A stretch of DNA of 64,000 nucleotides from Proteus alimentorum (GCF_002607735.1 NZ_NBVR01000042.1:1-64000); one strand, 5' to 3'; shown: positions 1 through 12,734, counted from the first letter of the stretch. Notes: generated by a model from the sequence alone, not told the origin. Program-made: numbers and translations.

Positions 1-354
1 CGGACTTTTTTCATCATGACCTCTGCAAATTAAAGGGCAGAAAATCTAATTATAGCTGTCTTATTTTAGGGGAAGTGGACAATTCATTACTTTCATACCA
101 CTTCACAATCTAAACGTGGTGATCAAGTTACTGCAAATACGCTAACGACTAACTTTAAAAAGGCGAGAAATAAAACAGATATTGATTGGGGAGAAGGAAC
201 GCCTGCAACATTTCATGAACAGCGTTCTTTATCTGAAAGGTTATATCGAGCACAAGGTATAAACACTAAAGATTTACTCGGTCATAAGAACCAAATTCAA
301 ACAGATAAATACCATGATGATCGAGGGAAAGATTGGATCAAAGTAGTGATATAA
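1..354 (+). pseudogene. Remnant of lambda-type tyrosine integrase (C-terminal part)
   Basis: The frame ending in TAA at 352-354 encodes the C-terminal catalytic half of a lambda-family integrase. It shows an HxxR box (FHEQRSLSERLY), the LLGHK motif and a KYHDDRG segment carrying the probable nucleophilic tyrosine. The frame is closed upstream by a stop at 67-69. A DLCKLK segment typical of the same family lies in another frame at 18-35, so at least one frameshift breaks the gene. The rest of the integrase is outside the window or lost. It is probably inactive. It lies about 2.3 kb from the 3' end of icd, a known phage attachment gene, which suggests a decayed prophage or satellite end. Confidence 0.75.
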
Positions 355-382
355 ATAAACTCTATGTGTATTAAACAAGAAT

Positions 383-420
383 GTCAGTATATTATGCTAG
401 ATATAGCATAATATACTGAC
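383..420. terminator. Perfect 17-bp inverted repeat after the integrase remnant
   Basis: Arms 383-399 and 404-420 are exact reverse complements around a 4-nt GATA loop. The hairpin starts 28 nt after the integrase stop and is AT-rich, with no clean T-run on either side. It may end transcription from the integrase side, or be a recombination or protein-binding palindrome. The symmetry is certain and the role is inferred. Confidence 0.55.
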
Positions 421-506
421 TAGACCATATTTCTTTATTTTAAATTTTTCAACTTTTCTGTTTCATTTCAATTATTTTAGAAAAGTGATTTCGCAGTAAA
501 ACTATA

Positions 507-540
507 GATGATATCAACCTTGCTAAGGTCTAATATCATC
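507..540 (-). terminator. Imperfect stem-loop downstream of the AIPR gene
   Basis: An 8-bp outer stem (507-514 with 533-540) and a 5-bp inner stem (517-521 with 525-529) form an interrupted hairpin about 50 nt past the AIPR stop codon. It is a plausible 3' end for the minus-strand AIPR transcript, but the following T-run is weak. Confidence 0.35.
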
Positions 541-590
541 TGCTGCTTAATTATGAAGCGAACCTTATTTTTCAGAAGAGAATATCCTAG

Positions 591-2300
591 TTAATCTTCT
601 GAATGAAGAATCGAATTTAGATGATCCTTAAAGCGCACTTGAATCATTTTACGAGCATCTGTTAGATTAACATTAGTCGTATCAAAACTCTTAAGTGCTT
701 TTTCTAAGAGATTAATACATTGTTCGTAGTTTAAATCACTTCGAATTTTATGCATATAAAGTATATAGAAAATTTTCTGTTCTATTTTTTGGATACTATC
801 AGTTGATAATGAATATGCTTTTTTAACATTAAAGTAACAATCGATTATTTCGGGAGCCTCGGATAAATTAAAGTTTGCTTCACTAAAAATTTCATCGTAA
901 TACTTGCCAAAAATATGTTGCTTTTGATTTGATGATTTCTCTGGGAATCCTTGTATAGCAAAAAGTATCTGGCCAAACTGCTCCATGCTAATTTTATAAC
1001 GGTATTCTTTTTTATCATCCATTCCAGTATCGCCACTTTTTCTAGAATAGATAATATCGTGGGCATCTAGTAGCTGTTCCAACTGTATTTGCAATGTGCT
1101 TAATGATTTAAGATCCACGTTTGAAATGGAATTTTGGCTATTTGTATACTCAGCTATTTTATTTGCAGTTTCACTACTCGAAGCATTAAAAATTCGCACA
1201 AGAATTTCGCTTTTTGAAAGAAACTCCGTAATGTGGGATTTATCTGTAGCATTAAAATCATGAAAAGTCCTAAGTGTCTGACCTCCATTCAGTACCTGAA
1301 TGCCTGTAAGACTAATTCTAACTTTTCTATTTCCATTTACAGGATATGCTTTAATATCATTAGCAACAATGGTTAAGCCATTATTATACATGAAGAACTT
1401 CCCTGGTTCCTCTCGAAGGGTTTTGGCTATTCCTCCATTATATCGTGATCGCTGAACTAAACCCCTTACGTTATCAAACAGTACACTAAAATCTATCTTT
1501 TCTTCAGCTAACTGTTCAATACTCTCACAATTATGCTCTAAACGTAGATCAACATTTCTACATGTAATCCTTATCACATCAGCAGCGTTCAATCGAACAA
1601 CATATGATTTTGATGTCGATATTGAGCTTTCAGAGTAGGACATTAATGCATCATTATCGATTATCAATTCAGCATTAATAGGAGCCGGTCTTATTGACAT
1701 AATACTAGCAATATGAGGCAAACATATCGATATCACTTCCATGTCATAAAAACTTTTTAGTTGCTGGATGGCACTCTCGTCATGCTCTATCGGAACCATT
1801 TCATTACTGATCATATAAAGCGAAAGCTTCCAAACATCGTTACCATTAAGCATTTCATTGACAGATTGAACATATAATTTAAGCTTTCCATCTAAACCAG
1901 TTATGCTTTCGTTCATTATACAATTGACTAGTTTAGTAGAAATAAAAGCTTCATTAAAACTTTGCTTTTGATCTGATTTAAATTTTTCACGAAATTTAAA
2001 GTTGAATAATTTTATCTCTTTATTTTCCTCATCAATGAAAAATGCATCAATACCATGGTCATCATAACGATCACCTGTTAAATAAGTATTATATTCTGTA
2101 TCAGTAATATAATTACTTATCTTATCAATATCTTTTTCATTACAAAGAGACTCAAGCATAAACAGGTAAAAACCAAATCTTTGTTGAAGTTTAGTATCAA
2201 TAACAGGATTAGTGAATGCATTTGTTTTACTGAAAAGGTCAAAATATTTTTGGTATTTAATATTTAGTAATTTGAAATCATTAATACTGACATACGACAT
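591..2300 (-). CDS. AIPR-family protein, putative phage-defence factor
   Basis: The 569-aa protein carries the features of the AIPR family (abortive infection phage resistance). These are an FFMYNNGLTIVAN block, a GIQVLNGGQT block and a VRIFNASSSETANKI segment followed by NSQNSISN, all in the middle and C-terminal half. The N-terminal third may be a separate sensor or nuclease-like part that I cannot name. AIPR proteins are associated with phage resistance, often beside restriction or other defence genes, but the mechanism is unclear. The gene stands alone between an integrase remnant and icd, has base composition lower in GC than icd, and looks like cargo brought by a mobile element. Start ATG 2298-2300 is followed by a full frame without defects. 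Confidence 0.8.
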   Translation of the reverse strand: MSYVSINDFKLLNIKYQKYFDLFSKTNAFTNPVIDTKLQQRFGFYLFMLESLCNEKDIDKISNYITDTEYNTYLTGDRYDDHGIDAFFIDEENKEIKLFNFKFREKFKSDQKQSFNEAFISTKLVNCIMNESITGLDGKLKLYVQSVNEMLNGNDVWKLSLYMISNEMVPIEHDESAIQQLKSFYDMEVISICLPHIASIMSIRPAPINAELIIDNDALMSYSESSISTSKSYVVRLNAADVIRITCRNVDLRLEHNCESIEQLAEEKIDFSVLFDNVRGLVQRSRYNGGIAKTLREEPGKFFMYNNGLTIVANDIKAYPVNGNRKVRISLTGIQVLNGGQTLRTFHDFNATDKSHITEFLSKSEILVRIFNASSSETANKIAEYTNSQNSISNVDLKSLSTLQIQLEQLLDAHDIIYSRKSGDTGMDDKKEYRYKISMEQFGQILFAIQGFPEKSSNQKQHIFGKYYDEIFSEANFNLSEAPEIIDCYFNVKKAYSLSTDSIQKIEQKIFYILYMHKIRSDLNYEQCINLLEKALKSFDTTNVNLTDARKMIQVRFKDHLNSILHSED

Positions 2301-2604
2301 AAGAAAATCCCTTCAGGCAGGAGATACTTTTTATGTATTATACCAGATATATATCCAATACCTGTGATCAACTATGTATTATCTATCAATAAAGCCATAC
2401 TTGAATTAGAGTAATTTTTATATCCAATCTTTCGTAAATAGATATATATCCTCTCTCCATAAAAAATTATAAATTAACATTCGCTCTCCTTATCAAGGAT
2501 AATTGGCTCATTTTCACCTAAAATAACTCATATAAATTTAGAGGTTTTAGCTAGTTTTGATAATTCGTTTTGATAACTTTTTGATAACCGTTTCAAAATT
2601 GACA
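2301..2604. promoter_or_regulatory. AT-rich intergenic region between AIPR and icd with a repeated 12-mer
   Basis: There is no credible gene here. The 12-mer AGATATATATCC occurs at 2345-2356 and again at 2440-2451, and a shorter TATATCCAATC lies near 2420-2430. The repeats sit just upstream of the AIPR start and could be regulator sites or an old attachment region; both readings are inference. Confidence 0.3.
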
Positions 2605-2634
2605 ATAAAAAACGGGAACTAATAAGCTCCCGTT
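2605..2634 (-). terminator. Intrinsic terminator of icd
   Basis: On the minus strand an AACGGGA/TCCCGTT stem (2611-2617 with 2628-2634) is followed by a run of T residues (2605-2610 read in reverse), 20-50 nt after the icd stop codon. Confidence 0.8.
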
Positions 2635-2655
2635 AACTATTTATCAAATCAACAA

Positions 2656-3909
2656 TTACATGTGTTTGATAATCGCGTCACCAAACTCGCTACATTTTAG
2701 CAGTTTAGCGCCTTCTAATTGACGCTCGAAATCATAAGTGACAGTTTTAGCGGCAATCGCGCCTTCCATACCTTTAATGATTAAGTCAGCAGCTTCTGTC
2801 CAACCCATGTGGCGTAGCATCATCTCAGCGGAAAGAATGATAGAACCAGGGTTAACTTTATCTTGGCCTGCATATTTAGGTGCTGTACCGTGTGTTGCCT
2901 CAAATAAAGCACACTCATCACCAATATTTGCACCTGGAGCGATACCAATACCCCCCACTTGAGCTGCTAATGCATCAGAAATATAGTCACCATTTAGGTT
3001 CATACATGCGATTACATCATACTCTGCTGGACGTAATAGGATTTGTTGCAAGAACGCATCAGCGATAACATCTTTAACGATGATTTCTTTACCTGATTTT
3101 GGATTCTTGATTTTAACCCAAGGGCCACCATCTAATAATTCGCCACCGAACTCTTCGCGAGCTAACTCGTAGCCCCAGTCTTTAAAGGCACCTTCGGTAA
3201 ATTTCATAATATTACCTTTGTGTACCAATGTAACTGAATCACGGTCGTTATCGATAGCGTATTCAATTGCCGCACGAACTAAACGTTTAGTTCCTTCTTC
3301 TGAACAAGGTTTAATGCCAATACCGCAATCTTGTGGGAAGCGGATCTTGGTTACACCCATTTCATTTTGCAGGAATTTAATCACTTTATCTGCTTCTGCT
3401 GAGCCTGCTTTCCACTCAATACCTGCATAGATATCTTCTGAGTTTTCACGGAAGATAACCATATCAGTTAGTTCAGGTTGTTTAACTGGGCTTGGAGTAC
3501 CTTTGTAATAACGTACTGGACGTAGGCAAATATAGAGGTCTAGTTGTTGACGTAATGCAACGTTTAATGAACGGATACCACCGCCAACTGGGGTAGTAAG
3601 AGGACCTTTAATAGAAACACGATATTCACGGATAAGATCTAAGGTTTCTTCTGGTAGCCAAACATCTTTACCATAAACCTGTGTTGATTTTTCGCCGGTG
3701 TAGACTTCCATCCACTCAATCTTACGTTCTTTGCCGTAAGCTTTTTCAACTGCAGCATCAACAACTTTTAACATTGCTGGCGTAACATCGATACCGATAC
3801 CGTCCCCTTCGATATAAGGGATAACCGGATTATTTGGAACAACAAGCTTACCTTTAGCATCTAGTGTAATTTTAGCGCCATTAGCCGGAACAACTACTTT
3901 GCTTTCCAT
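2656..3909 (-). CDS. icd: NADP-dependent isocitrate dehydrogenase
   Basis: This TCA-cycle enzyme decarboxylates isocitrate to 2-oxoglutarate with NADP+. The 417-aa protein has the usual enterobacterial length (416). The substrate loop RSLNVALRQ carries the serine (about residue 114, Ser113 in E. coli) that AceK phosphorylates in E. coli. IEGDGIG near residue 33 and HGTAPKYAG near the C-terminus are also conserved. A spaced GGAGAGGT-like ribosome site precedes the ATG. The gene is divergent from rluE. The 3' end of icd is the attachment site of e14 and phage 21 in E. coli, which fits the integrase remnant on its downstream side; the reading frame itself is intact. Confidence 0.97.
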   Translation of the reverse strand: MESKVVVPANGAKITLDAKGKLVVPNNPVIPYIEGDGIGIDVTPAMLKVVDAAVEKAYGKERKIEWMEVYTGEKSTQVYGKDVWLPEETLDLIREYRVSIKGPLTTPVGGGIRSLNVALRQQLDLYICLRPVRYYKGTPSPVKQPELTDMVIFRENSEDIYAGIEWKAGSAEADKVIKFLQNEMGVTKIRFPQDCGIGIKPCSEEGTKRLVRAAIEYAIDNDRDSVTLVHKGNIMKFTEGAFKDWGYELAREEFGGELLDGGPWVKIKNPKSGKEIIVKDVIADAFLQQILLRPAEYDVIACMNLNGDYISDALAAQVGGIGIAPGANIGDECALFEATHGTAPKYAGQDKVNPGSIILSAEMMLRHMGWTEAADLIIKGMEGAIAAKTVTYDFERQLEGAKLLKCSEFGDAIIKHM

Positions 3910-4047
3910 TTACCTCTCCTTTCATGTAAGCGCATGCTTTGTTAATTTTTTGTAAGAGACCTGTCAATACTACTTGATTATTCAGCTAACGCCAATCGCT
4001 TCTCTTTTAAGGTATAATCAATCTCCCATTTTTTACAAAAATTAACT

Positions 4048-4677
4048 ATGGCAAATCAACTTAAAAATAGCGCTAAATCGAGAAAACATCACACGCCATC
4101 AGCACAAAGAAAACCCGTGCGCCCAAGAGGTGAGCGTAAAGTCGTTATCTTCAACAAGCCCTTCGATGTTCTTGTTCAATTTACAGACGAAAATGGCAGA
4201 AAAACACTAAAAGATTTTATTCCTGTTCGTGATATTTATGCTGCTGGACGTTTAGATAGAGACAGTGAAGGACTTTTAGTCTTAACAAATGATGGAAAGC
4301 TACAAGCAAAATTAACACAACCGGGTAAAAAAACAGGAAAAATCTACTATGCTCAGGTTGAAGGGAGCCCAAGCGATATCTCATTACAACAATTTAGAGA
4401 TGGATTAGCGCTTAAAGATGGCAAAACATTACCTGCACAAGTCGAAATAGTTGAACAACCTGAATGGTTATGGGCGCGAAATCCGCCAATTAGAGAACGT
4501 CAAACTATCCCGACAACTTGGTTAAAAATAACGTTATTTGAAGGTAAAAACCGTCAAGTGAGACGAATGACGGCACATATCGGTTATCCAACATTGCGTT
4601 TGATCCGCTTTAGTATGGGAAATATTACATTGGATAATTTATTACCCGGTGAATGGAAGGAGATTGATTTTGTTTAA
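4048..4677 (+). CDS. rluE: 23S rRNA pseudouridine(2457) synthase
   Basis: RsuA/RluE-type pseudouridine synthase that modifies U2457 of 23S rRNA. The catalytic aspartate lies in GRLDRDSEG (Asp70). GKNRQVRRM near residue 172 is the family C-terminal signature. A basic, disordered N-terminal tail of about 30 residues precedes the fold; no S4 domain is present, as expected for RluE. Its 3' end overlaps nudJ by 8 nt, so the two are probably cotranscribed and translationally coupled. It starts 138 nt from the divergent icd start. Confidence 0.92.
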   Translation: MANQLKNSAKSRKHHTPSAQRKPVRPRGERKVVIFNKPFDVLVQFTDENGRKTLKDFIPVRDIYAAGRLDRDSEGLLVLTNDGKLQAKLTQPGKKTGKIYYAQVEGSPSDISLQQFRDGLALKDGKTLPAQVEIVEQPEWLWARNPPIRERQTIPTTWLKITLFEGKNRQVRRMTAHIGYPTLRLIRFSMGNITLDNLLPGEWKEIDFV

Positions 4678-5119
4678 ACCTAATGTGACTGTCGCTTGTA
4701 TCGTTCATGCAAAAAATAAGTTTCTCGTTGTTGAAGAAACGGTCAATGGAAAAGCAACTTGGAATCAACCAGCTGGACACCTTGAAGCCAATGAAACACT
4801 GATTCAAGCGGTTCAACGCGAATTATGGGAAGAGACTGGATTAACACTTCCCGTTCAGTATTTTCTTAAATTACATCAATGGATTGCCCCAGATAAAACG
4901 CCTTTTCTACGTTTTCTTTTTCTTATTGAAGCGCAAGAACAATTGGAAACTCAACCTCAAGATAGCGATATTGATTGTTGTCACTGGGTTAGCGCCGATG
5001 AAATTATGCATAGCCAGCAATTACGCTCACCGTTGGTAAGAGAAAGTCTACTTTGTTATCAACAAGGTCAACGCTATCCCTTATCTCTTTTAAGCAGTTT
5101 TGGCGATCCTTTCCATTAA
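4670..5119 (+). CDS. nudJ: Nudix hydrolase NudJ (phosphatase of HMP-PP and nucleotides)
   Basis: The 149-aa protein has a full Nudix box from GHLEANE to RELWEETG and ends like E. coli NudJ. The E. coli enzyme hydrolyses nucleoside tri- and diphosphates and thiamine precursor pyrophosphates. I place the start at TTG 4670-4672 because AAGGAG (4657-4662) stands 7 nt upstream and homologues begin with MFKP at this point. A GTG at 4649 would add seven residues but has no comparable site. The start lies inside the end of rluE, so expression probably depends on rluE translation. mnmA follows after about 100 nt. Confidence 0.9.
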   Translation: MFKPNVTVACIVHAKNKFLVVEETVNGKATWNQPAGHLEANETLIQAVQRELWEETGLTLPVQYFLKLHQWIAPDKTPFLRFLFLIEAQEQLETQPQDSDIDCCHWVSADEIMHSQQLRSPLVRESLLCYQQGQRYPLSLLSSFGDPFH

Positions 5120-5218
5120 ATGATGACGAAAGAAAAACAAGGCATTAAAAACAGAGCAAGACTTGATGCACCTGTCTCTGTGATATGGTAAAGTATGGCG
5201 CTTATTTTTCCGCAGTGA

Positions 5219-6331
<1,113 letters not shown>

Positions 6332-6333
6332 AT

Positions 6334-8365
<2,032 letters not shown>

Positions 8366-8376
8366 TTTACCTCTCT

Positions 8377-8406
8377 AAAAAGGCAGATAACATCTGCCTT
8401 TTTTTA
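8377..8406 (+). terminator. Intrinsic terminator of the mnmA-hflD-purB unit
   Basis: An 11-bp stem of AAAAAGGCAGA with its complement around TAACA, followed by T residues, lies 12 nt after purB. Confidence 0.88.
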
Positions 8407-8579
8407 TCACTCAAACACAAAGAAAACTATCTATAACCTAAACACTTTGCTAGATACAGTGTTTTTTAAGCGATAGATTGTCTATGATGAGCCCATATTT
8501 TTATCTGATAGGTTGACTATCATTTCCTATATTTATTTTACAACAGTGAATTTTTGCTGATTGTACTCAAGGTGGAATA

Positions 8580-9254
8580 ATGCGGATCTTAATTATTGAA
8601 GATAATATCTTACTTCGCCATCACTTATCTGTGCAATTTCGTGATGCAGGACATCAGGTTGATGCAGCAGAAGATGCCAAAGAAGCAGATAGTTTTATTG
8701 CAGAAGGTACACCTGATGTTGCCATTGTGGACTTAGGGTTGCCAGATGAAGATGGCATTAGCCTTATTCGTAGATGGCGAGAAAATAATATTACCCTACC
8801 AATAATGGTCTTAACAGCACGAGAAAGTTGGCAAGAAAAAGTTTCAGCGTTAAATGCGGGTGCTGATGACTATGTGACAAAGCCCTTTCATTTTGAGGAA
8901 ATTGTTGCACGTATTCAGGCATTAATGCGAAGAAATATGGGAATTGCATCACAAACCCTCGCTATTGAACCTTTTGAATTGGATTTGTCACGTAAAGAGT
9001 TCATGATTTCAGGAGAGCAAATTAAGTTAACCGCGTTTGAATATACAATTTTAGAAACCTTGATGCGCAATCAAAATAAAGTTGTTAGCAAAGATGCATT
9101 AATGCGTCAGTTGTATCCAGATGCTGAATTAAAAGAAAGTCACACTATTGATGTACTAATGGGCCGCTTACGTAAAAAAATCTTAGAAAAATACCCTGAT
9201 GACGTGGTGGTTACAGTACGTGGACAAGGCTACCGTTTTGATATGAAACCTTAA
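8580..9254 (+). CDS. phoP: Response regulator PhoP
   Basis: A 224-aa OmpR/PhoB-class regulator. The receiver domain has the acidic pair in IIEDN, the phosphoacceptor aspartate in [10 protein letters not shown] and the switch lysine in VTKPFHFEE. The C-terminal winged helix starts near residue 125 and ends [12 protein letters not shown]. In enterobacteria PhoP controls Mg2+ uptake, lipid A modification and peptide resistance. phoQ follows one base after the stop codon. The upstream 210 nt hold no clear canonical PhoP box that I can defend. Confidence 0.97.
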   Translation: MRILIIEDNILLRHHLSVQFRDAGHQVDAAEDAKEADSFIAEGTPDVAIVDLGLPDEDGISLIRRWRENNITLPIMVLTARESWQEKVSALNAGADDYVTKPFHFEEIVARIQALMRRNMGIASQTLAIEPFELDLSRKEFMISGEQIKLTAFEYTILETLMRNQNKVVSKDALMRQLYPDAELKESHTIDVLMGRLRKKILEKYPDDVVVTVRGQGYRFDMKP

Positions 9255-9255
9255 T

Positions 9256-10719
9256 ATGCAAAAAAAGCAACGCTCTCCACTCTCATTACGAACGCGTTTT
9301 TTACTTGCAACTAGTGCCATAATTTTGGCACTTACGCTCTCTTATGGGTTAGTTGCCATTGTCGGTTCGATTGTTAGTGTAGATAAAACCACTTTCATGC
9401 TGATGCGTAGTCAAAGCAATCTTTACTACAGTTTAGCGCAGTGGGATAAGGGCAAGCTGAATATTGAGTTTCCCATAAACCTTCATAATAATAACACCTC
9501 ACTGGTGATCATTTTTGATGATAAAGGCAGTGTCTTATGGACGCCTCCCGATTTACCCAAAGCTATTCCGGATAGTATTAAACATAAATGGCGCCATGAA
9601 GAAGGCTTATTTGAGATCTCCGTTGATATCAAAACAACACGGCTGATGTTAAAGCAGTTACCGCAATATCGTGTTTATCTTAAACGCCTTGAGGAATACT
9701 CCAGTGATGAGTTTTTAACTCACTCAGTTGTAATTAATCATTATCCTGCAGCGGATAATATGCCTTATATGGCGATCGCGGTTATCGATCCTATTCCTCA
9801 ACGTATGCAAAAAGTCAGTCAAGTTTGGGATTGGTTCTTATATATCATTCTTGCAAATCTATTTTTGGTTGTTCCTTTAATTTGGTTGGCTGCACATTGG
9901 AGTTTAAGGCCCATAAAACAAGTTATTGAACAAATCAGTGCATTAGAAAAAGGGACTCGCAATGATTTGGATGAAAACCCGCCAACCGAGTTAAAAGGCT
10001 TAGTCCGAAATTTAAATGTGTTATTGCGAAATGAACGCAGTCGTTACAGTAAATATCGCACAAGTTTATCTGATCTTACCCACAGTTTAAAAACACCACT
10101 TGCCGTGTTGCAATCAACATTACGCTCTTTACGTTCAGGCAAACCGATGGCGATAGAGCAAGCTGAACCTATCATGCTCGATCAAATAGAACGCATCTCA
10201 CAACAAGTCGGTTATTACCTGCACCGAGCGTCCATCCATGGTGATCACGATATTACCACGCGAAAACTCCATTCACTCTCAGGATTGCTAGATAATCTTT
10301 GCAGTGCATTAAGTAAAGTTTACCAGTCAAAAGGCGTTGATTTAACACTCAATGTTTCGCCTGAAATCATGTGGTTAGGTGAGAAAAATGATTTTATGGA
10401 AGTGATGGGCAATATTCTTGATAATGCCTGTAAATACTGCTTAGAATTTGTTGAAATCAATGTTAGCAATAATGAAAGTAGTGTAATAATTATTGTTGAT
10501 GATGATGGTCCGGGCGTTAGTCCTGAAAAAAGAGAGGCCATTTTCCAACGAGGAATAAGAGCAGATGCTCTGCGTCCTGGACAAGGTTTAGGATTATCTA
10601 TCGCGGCAGATATTATTGAACAATACAGTGGTGAAATTACGATTACCGATAGTCCTTTAGGGGGAGCTCGTATCACTGTAACCTTTGCAGAGCAGCAACT
10701 TACTACTGAGCGTGAATAA
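9256..10719 (+). CDS. phoQ: Sensor histidine kinase PhoQ
   Basis: The 487-aa membrane kinase has two membrane segments (about 15-38 and 194-215) flanking a periplasmic sensor, then HAMP, the H-box LTHSLKTPLAVLQ and an ATPase with NILDNACKYC, DDDGPG and GQGLGLS. It responds to low Mg2+, acid and cationic peptides in relatives. The E. coli acidic patch EDDDDAE that faces the membrane aligns here with EEYSSDE (about 146-152), so the negative cluster is weaker. It is translated in tandem with phoP. Confidence 0.96.
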   Translation: MQKKQRSPLSLRTRFLLATSAIILALTLSYGLVAIVGSIVSVDKTTFMLMRSQSNLYYSLAQWDKGKLNIEFPINLHNNNTSLVIIFDDKGSVLWTPPDLPKAIPDSIKHKWRHEEGLFEISVDIKTTRLMLKQLPQYRVYLKRLEEYSSDEFLTHSVVINHYPAADNMPYMAIAVIDPIPQRMQKVSQVWDWFLYIILANLFLVVPLIWLAAHWSLRPIKQVIEQISALEKGTRNDLDENPPTELKGLVRNLNVLLRNERSRYSKYRTSLSDLTHSLKTPLAVLQSTLRSLRSGKPMAIEQAEPIMLDQIERISQQVGYYLHRASIHGDHDITTRKLHSLSGLLDNLCSALSKVYQSKGVDLTLNVSPEIMWLGEKNDFMEVMGNILDNACKYCLEFVEINVSNNESSVIIIVDDDGPGVSPEKREAIFQRGIRADALRPGQGLGLSIAADIIEQYSGEITITDSPLGGARITVTFAEQQLTTERE

Positions 10720-10904
10720 TCATTGTTAATAAAAAGCCTCTTTCTTTTTTTAAATTACCGCTAAATATACGGCATTATGTATGATATCTGTTCAGTTATT
10801 ATCGTGTGACTCGCTATTACTCACATTGCTCAAAGGAATGTTTAGCAGGAAGTTAAAATTCATTATACTATGGCTTCAGGCTTCCCGAATTCAGGATATA
10901 CACA

Positions 10905-12026
10905 ATGGACTATAAACTTAATTTAGATTGGCAATCATTCCTCGAAAGCCATTGGCAAAAACGCCCTTTATTAATTAAAAACGGCTTCTCTCGTTTTGTT
11001 GATCCTTTATCTCCTGACGAACTTGCTGGTCTTGCAATGGAAGATGAAGTCGATAGCCGTCTTGTTAGCTGTCAAGACGGACAGTGGGGAGTCAAACACG
11101 GGCCTTTCGAGCACTTTGAAGGTCTTGGTGATAAAGATTGGTCTTTACTTGTACAAGCCGTCGATCACTGGCATTTTCCTAGTGCGGCATTAATGAAGCC
11201 ATTTCGTGTGTTACCCGATTGGCGTATTGATGATTTAATGATCTCTTATTCTGTTCCCGGTGGTGGTGTAGGCCCACATCTTGATCAATATGATGTCTTT
11301 ATTATTCAGGGACAAGGTCGTCGTCGTTGGCGTGTGGGGGAAAAAATCCCAATGAAACAACACTGCCCTCACCCTGATCTGCTTCAAGTTGATCCTTTTG
11401 AAGCAATTATTGATGAAGAGTTAGAACCGGGCGATATTCTTTATATCCCACCAGGATTCCCACATGAAGGCTATGCGATTGAAGAATCGCTAAACTACTC
11501 TGTTGGTTTCAGATCGCCGAATGCTCGTGAACTTTTCAGTGGTTTCGCTGACTATGTGCTAGCAAATGATTTAGGTAGCTATCGTTATAGCGATCCTGAT
11601 CTCACACCGCGTGAAAACCCAGCATTAGTGCAGCATCAAGAGTTAAATAAGCTACATGACATGATGGAAGATTTACTTGCTCAACCAGAAGTATTCCGTC
11701 ATTGGTTTGGTGAATTTATTTCTCAATCTCGTCATGAACTTGATCTCGCAGTTCCAGAGCCTTTGTATGAAAATGCGGAAATTCATGATTTGCTGCAACA
11801 AGGCGAGCAACTTCATCGTTTAAATGGCCTTCGCGCACTGCGTGTTGGTGATAACTGTTTTGTAAATGGCGAATTAATCGATACTGATCATATTGAAGCA
11901 GCAGATGCACTTTGCCAATATGATTATATTGATAAACAACACTTAGGTGATGCACTAGCTGATCCGAAATTTGTGCGTTTATTAACACACTTAGTTAACC
12001 AAGGTTATTGGTATTTTGAAGATTAA
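10905..12026 (+). CDS. roxA: Ribosomal protein uL16 3-hydroxylase (JmjC oxygenase RoxA)
   Basis: A Fe(II)/2-oxoglutarate oxygenase that hydroxylates an arginine of ribosomal protein L16 in E. coli (YcfD). The 373-aa protein has the iron ligands HLDQYD (HxD) near residue 125, and the downstream histidine probably in GFPHEGYA. A C-terminal winged-helix-like dimer region follows. It lies next to phoQ as in E. coli, with 185 nt between and its own promoter probable. A terminator follows. Confidence 0.93.
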   Translation: MDYKLNLDWQSFLESHWQKRPLLIKNGFSRFVDPLSPDELAGLAMEDEVDSRLVSCQDGQWGVKHGPFEHFEGLGDKDWSLLVQAVDHWHFPSAALMKPFRVLPDWRIDDLMISYSVPGGGVGPHLDQYDVFIIQGQGRRRWRVGEKIPMKQHCPHPDLLQVDPFEAIIDEELEPGDILYIPPGFPHEGYAIEESLNYSVGFRSPNARELFSGFADYVLANDLGSYRYSDPDLTPRENPALVQHQELNKLHDMMEDLLAQPEVFRHWFGEFISQSRHELDLAVPEPLYENAEIHDLLQQGEQLHRLNGLRALRVGDNCFVNGELIDTDHIEAADALCQYDYIDKQHLGDALADPKFVRLLTHLVNQGYWYFED

Positions 12027-12054
12027 TTATCACTAATTTTCAATTATAAGTTAC

Positions 12055-12086
12055 AAAGCCTTGCCATATTTATGGCAGGGCTTTTT
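12055..12086 (+). terminator. Intrinsic terminator of roxA
   Basis: An AAAGCC-TGCCA stem pairs with TGGCA-GGCTTT around a short AT loop, followed by five T residues, about 30 nt past the roxA stop. Confidence 0.85.
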
Positions 12087-12124
12087 ATTATTAGAAATAT
12101 TAAAAATATATCTTATTTTAAAAT

Positions 12125-12403
12125 CTAACGAATTAAATAACTTATTGATTCTTTTAAAAGCACTCTTGTATTATGAAAGAAGAAAGGAATTGCGACAAAA
12201 AAAGTACTTTGTAAGAAAAAGAGTAATAACGTATGTTTGCTATTTGTTGCATAAAGAGAAAATGAGATTAAAAAAGTTATTAAAAAATAGCTAAAAATAA
12301 TCATAAACGATTGCTGCTCAGATTTTTTTATCACTTTATTTTTATAAGACCTGAGTTGATCTTCTATTACAGGTTTTAATAATTTTCCTGTTATGGTTTC
12401 CAT
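12125..12403 (-). CDS. Small predicted two-helix membrane protein, unknown
   Basis: I do not recognise this 92-aa frame. It has a charged N-terminus of about 30 residues (rich in K and Q), then two hydrophobic stretches (about 33-53 and 58-76) and a short basic tail. AAGGAT lies about 6 nt before the ATG at 12401-12403. It is convergent with roxA and isolated, with no operon partner. The composition is AT-rich, so chance is possible; the membrane pattern and ribosome site argue for a real gene. Confidence 0.45.
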   Translation of the reverse strand: METITGKLLKPVIEDQLRSYKNKVIKKSEQQSFMIIFSYFLITFLISFSLYATNSKHTLLLFFLQSTFFVAIPFFFHNTRVLLKESISYLIR

Positions 12404-12734
12404 TCAATATCCTTATATTATATTTGTTTATTTCACTATAATTATAAAGGAAATCCAGTAAATTCAATTTATCAAGGAGTTATTAATATTAAGCCTATAT
12501 TAAAAGTTTAAGAGTAAATAATATGTAAGCCTATTATTATAAAATTATTCTATTTTTAATTAAGTAAACTTCCCCATTAACATTCCGTCTATTTTCCAGC
12601 CAGTTATCCTATTTTATGTCATCAATTCCCTCTAAGCTAAAATGAGTTTTTTATTGCATTGATATCATCGGTGGATCAAATACCATTTAGCTGAAAATAA
12701 AAATCGCCCAGAAAAATCCATTTAGCCATTATTA
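12404..12734. other. AT-rich intergenic region
   Basis: I see no gene, repeat or structured element here. It separates the small membrane frame from the pepT terminator and probably contains the promoter of the former. Confidence 0.5.

Noticed and set aside
383-420. CRISPR repeat or array in the accessory ends
   Set aside because: No regularly spaced repeats with spacers exist in the window; the hairpin is single.
8441-8579. PhoP box upstream of phoP
   Set aside because: TGTTTA-like words occur but not as a pair with the usual 5-nt spacing.
12061-12294. Plus-strand frame of 77 codons after roxA
   Set aside because: It starts inside the roxA terminator, lacks a ribosome site and is a lysine/leucine-rich AT artefact opposite the better small membrane frame.
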